Shown: piece after piece, positions 28,788 to 28,799 of the stretch
Numbering within the stretch: position 1 is the first letter of the stretch
Layout: the number at the start of each line of letters is the position of its first letter
From: Prevotella sp. UBA3757
GTDB lineage: Bacteria; Bacteroidota; Bacteroidia; Bacteroidales; Bacteroidaceae
Length of the DNA: 28,799 bases
Assembly: GCA_002371715.1 (NCBI GenBank)
Contig: DFGF01000137.1
Coordinates: forward strand, 1-28,799
Reading direction: 5' to 3'
Program-made: the position numbers and the translations under genes
The notes under the pieces: model-generated
What the model was told of the DNA's origin: nothing
Databases searched by the model: none
Seen by the model: the letters and a program-made list of their open reading frames with translations, nothing else

Positions 28788-28799
28788 CGACAAAATCAC

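Overview
The window is ordinary chromosomal sequence from a Bacteroidales bacterium, most likely Prevotella in the broad sense (gut, rumen or oral). The evidence is the conserved block DUF4295-ftsY-rimO-HU, the Bacteroidota promoter form TTTG-N19-21-TAnnTTTG with almost no Shine-Dalgarno sequences, and families largely confined to the phylum (DUF4295, DUF4923, DUF5112/DUF5113 histidine kinases, HU-CCDC81/SPOR proteins). I see no tRNA, rRNA, CRISPR array, prophage or intact insertion sequence.

Layout. 1-4287 (+): end of a DUF4295 gene, then ftsY, rimO, a small HU protein and a membrane-anchored HU/LysM protein, closed by a bidirectional terminator. 4309-7870 (-): a clostripain-like lipoprotein, prfA, a 67-residue membrane protein and pyrF. 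7947-8699 (+): a secreted GH25 lysozyme, divergent from the clostripain gene. 8831-13196 (-): lacI-type regulator, uxaA, an NhaC-family antiporter and a small hypothetical. 13350-18666 (+): kdgK, eda, a very large hybrid-architecture histidine kinase and its response regulator. Together uxaA, kdgK and eda turn altronate into pyruvate plus glyceraldehyde-3-phosphate, so 9.2-18.7 kb is a divergent hexuronate (pectin sugar) locus with its own repressor and an overlapping two-component system. 18726-21145 (+): membrane protein, truA, EamA transporter. 21110-22838 (-): a zinc-ribbon/FHA protein and an HU-CCDC81/SPOR membrane protein. 23043-26405 (+): pheT and a YebC-family regulator. 26427-27311 (-): a family 2 glycosyltransferase. 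27426-28055 (+): a DUF4923 secreted protein. 28056-28799: a gene-poor, repeat-rich stretch with a glutathione peroxidase remnant and a possible small RNA.

The most unusual feature is a set of short-period (7, 8 or 9 bp) tandem repeat tracts, often with an inverted copy beside them. They lie between genes and also in frame inside four genes (rimO, pyrF, pheT and the histidine kinase), and in two places they appear to supply a stop or start codon. Two copies of a 114-115 bp nested palindromic element show compensatory base changes between copies. A promoter of about 33 bp, including its spacer, recurs almost unchanged in front of ftsY and twice in front of pheT. Finally, two unlinked genes each join a cytoplasmic HU-type DNA-binding fold through one membrane helix to a peptidoglycan-binding-type domain (LysM or SPOR), which suggests physical tethering of nucleoid and envelope.
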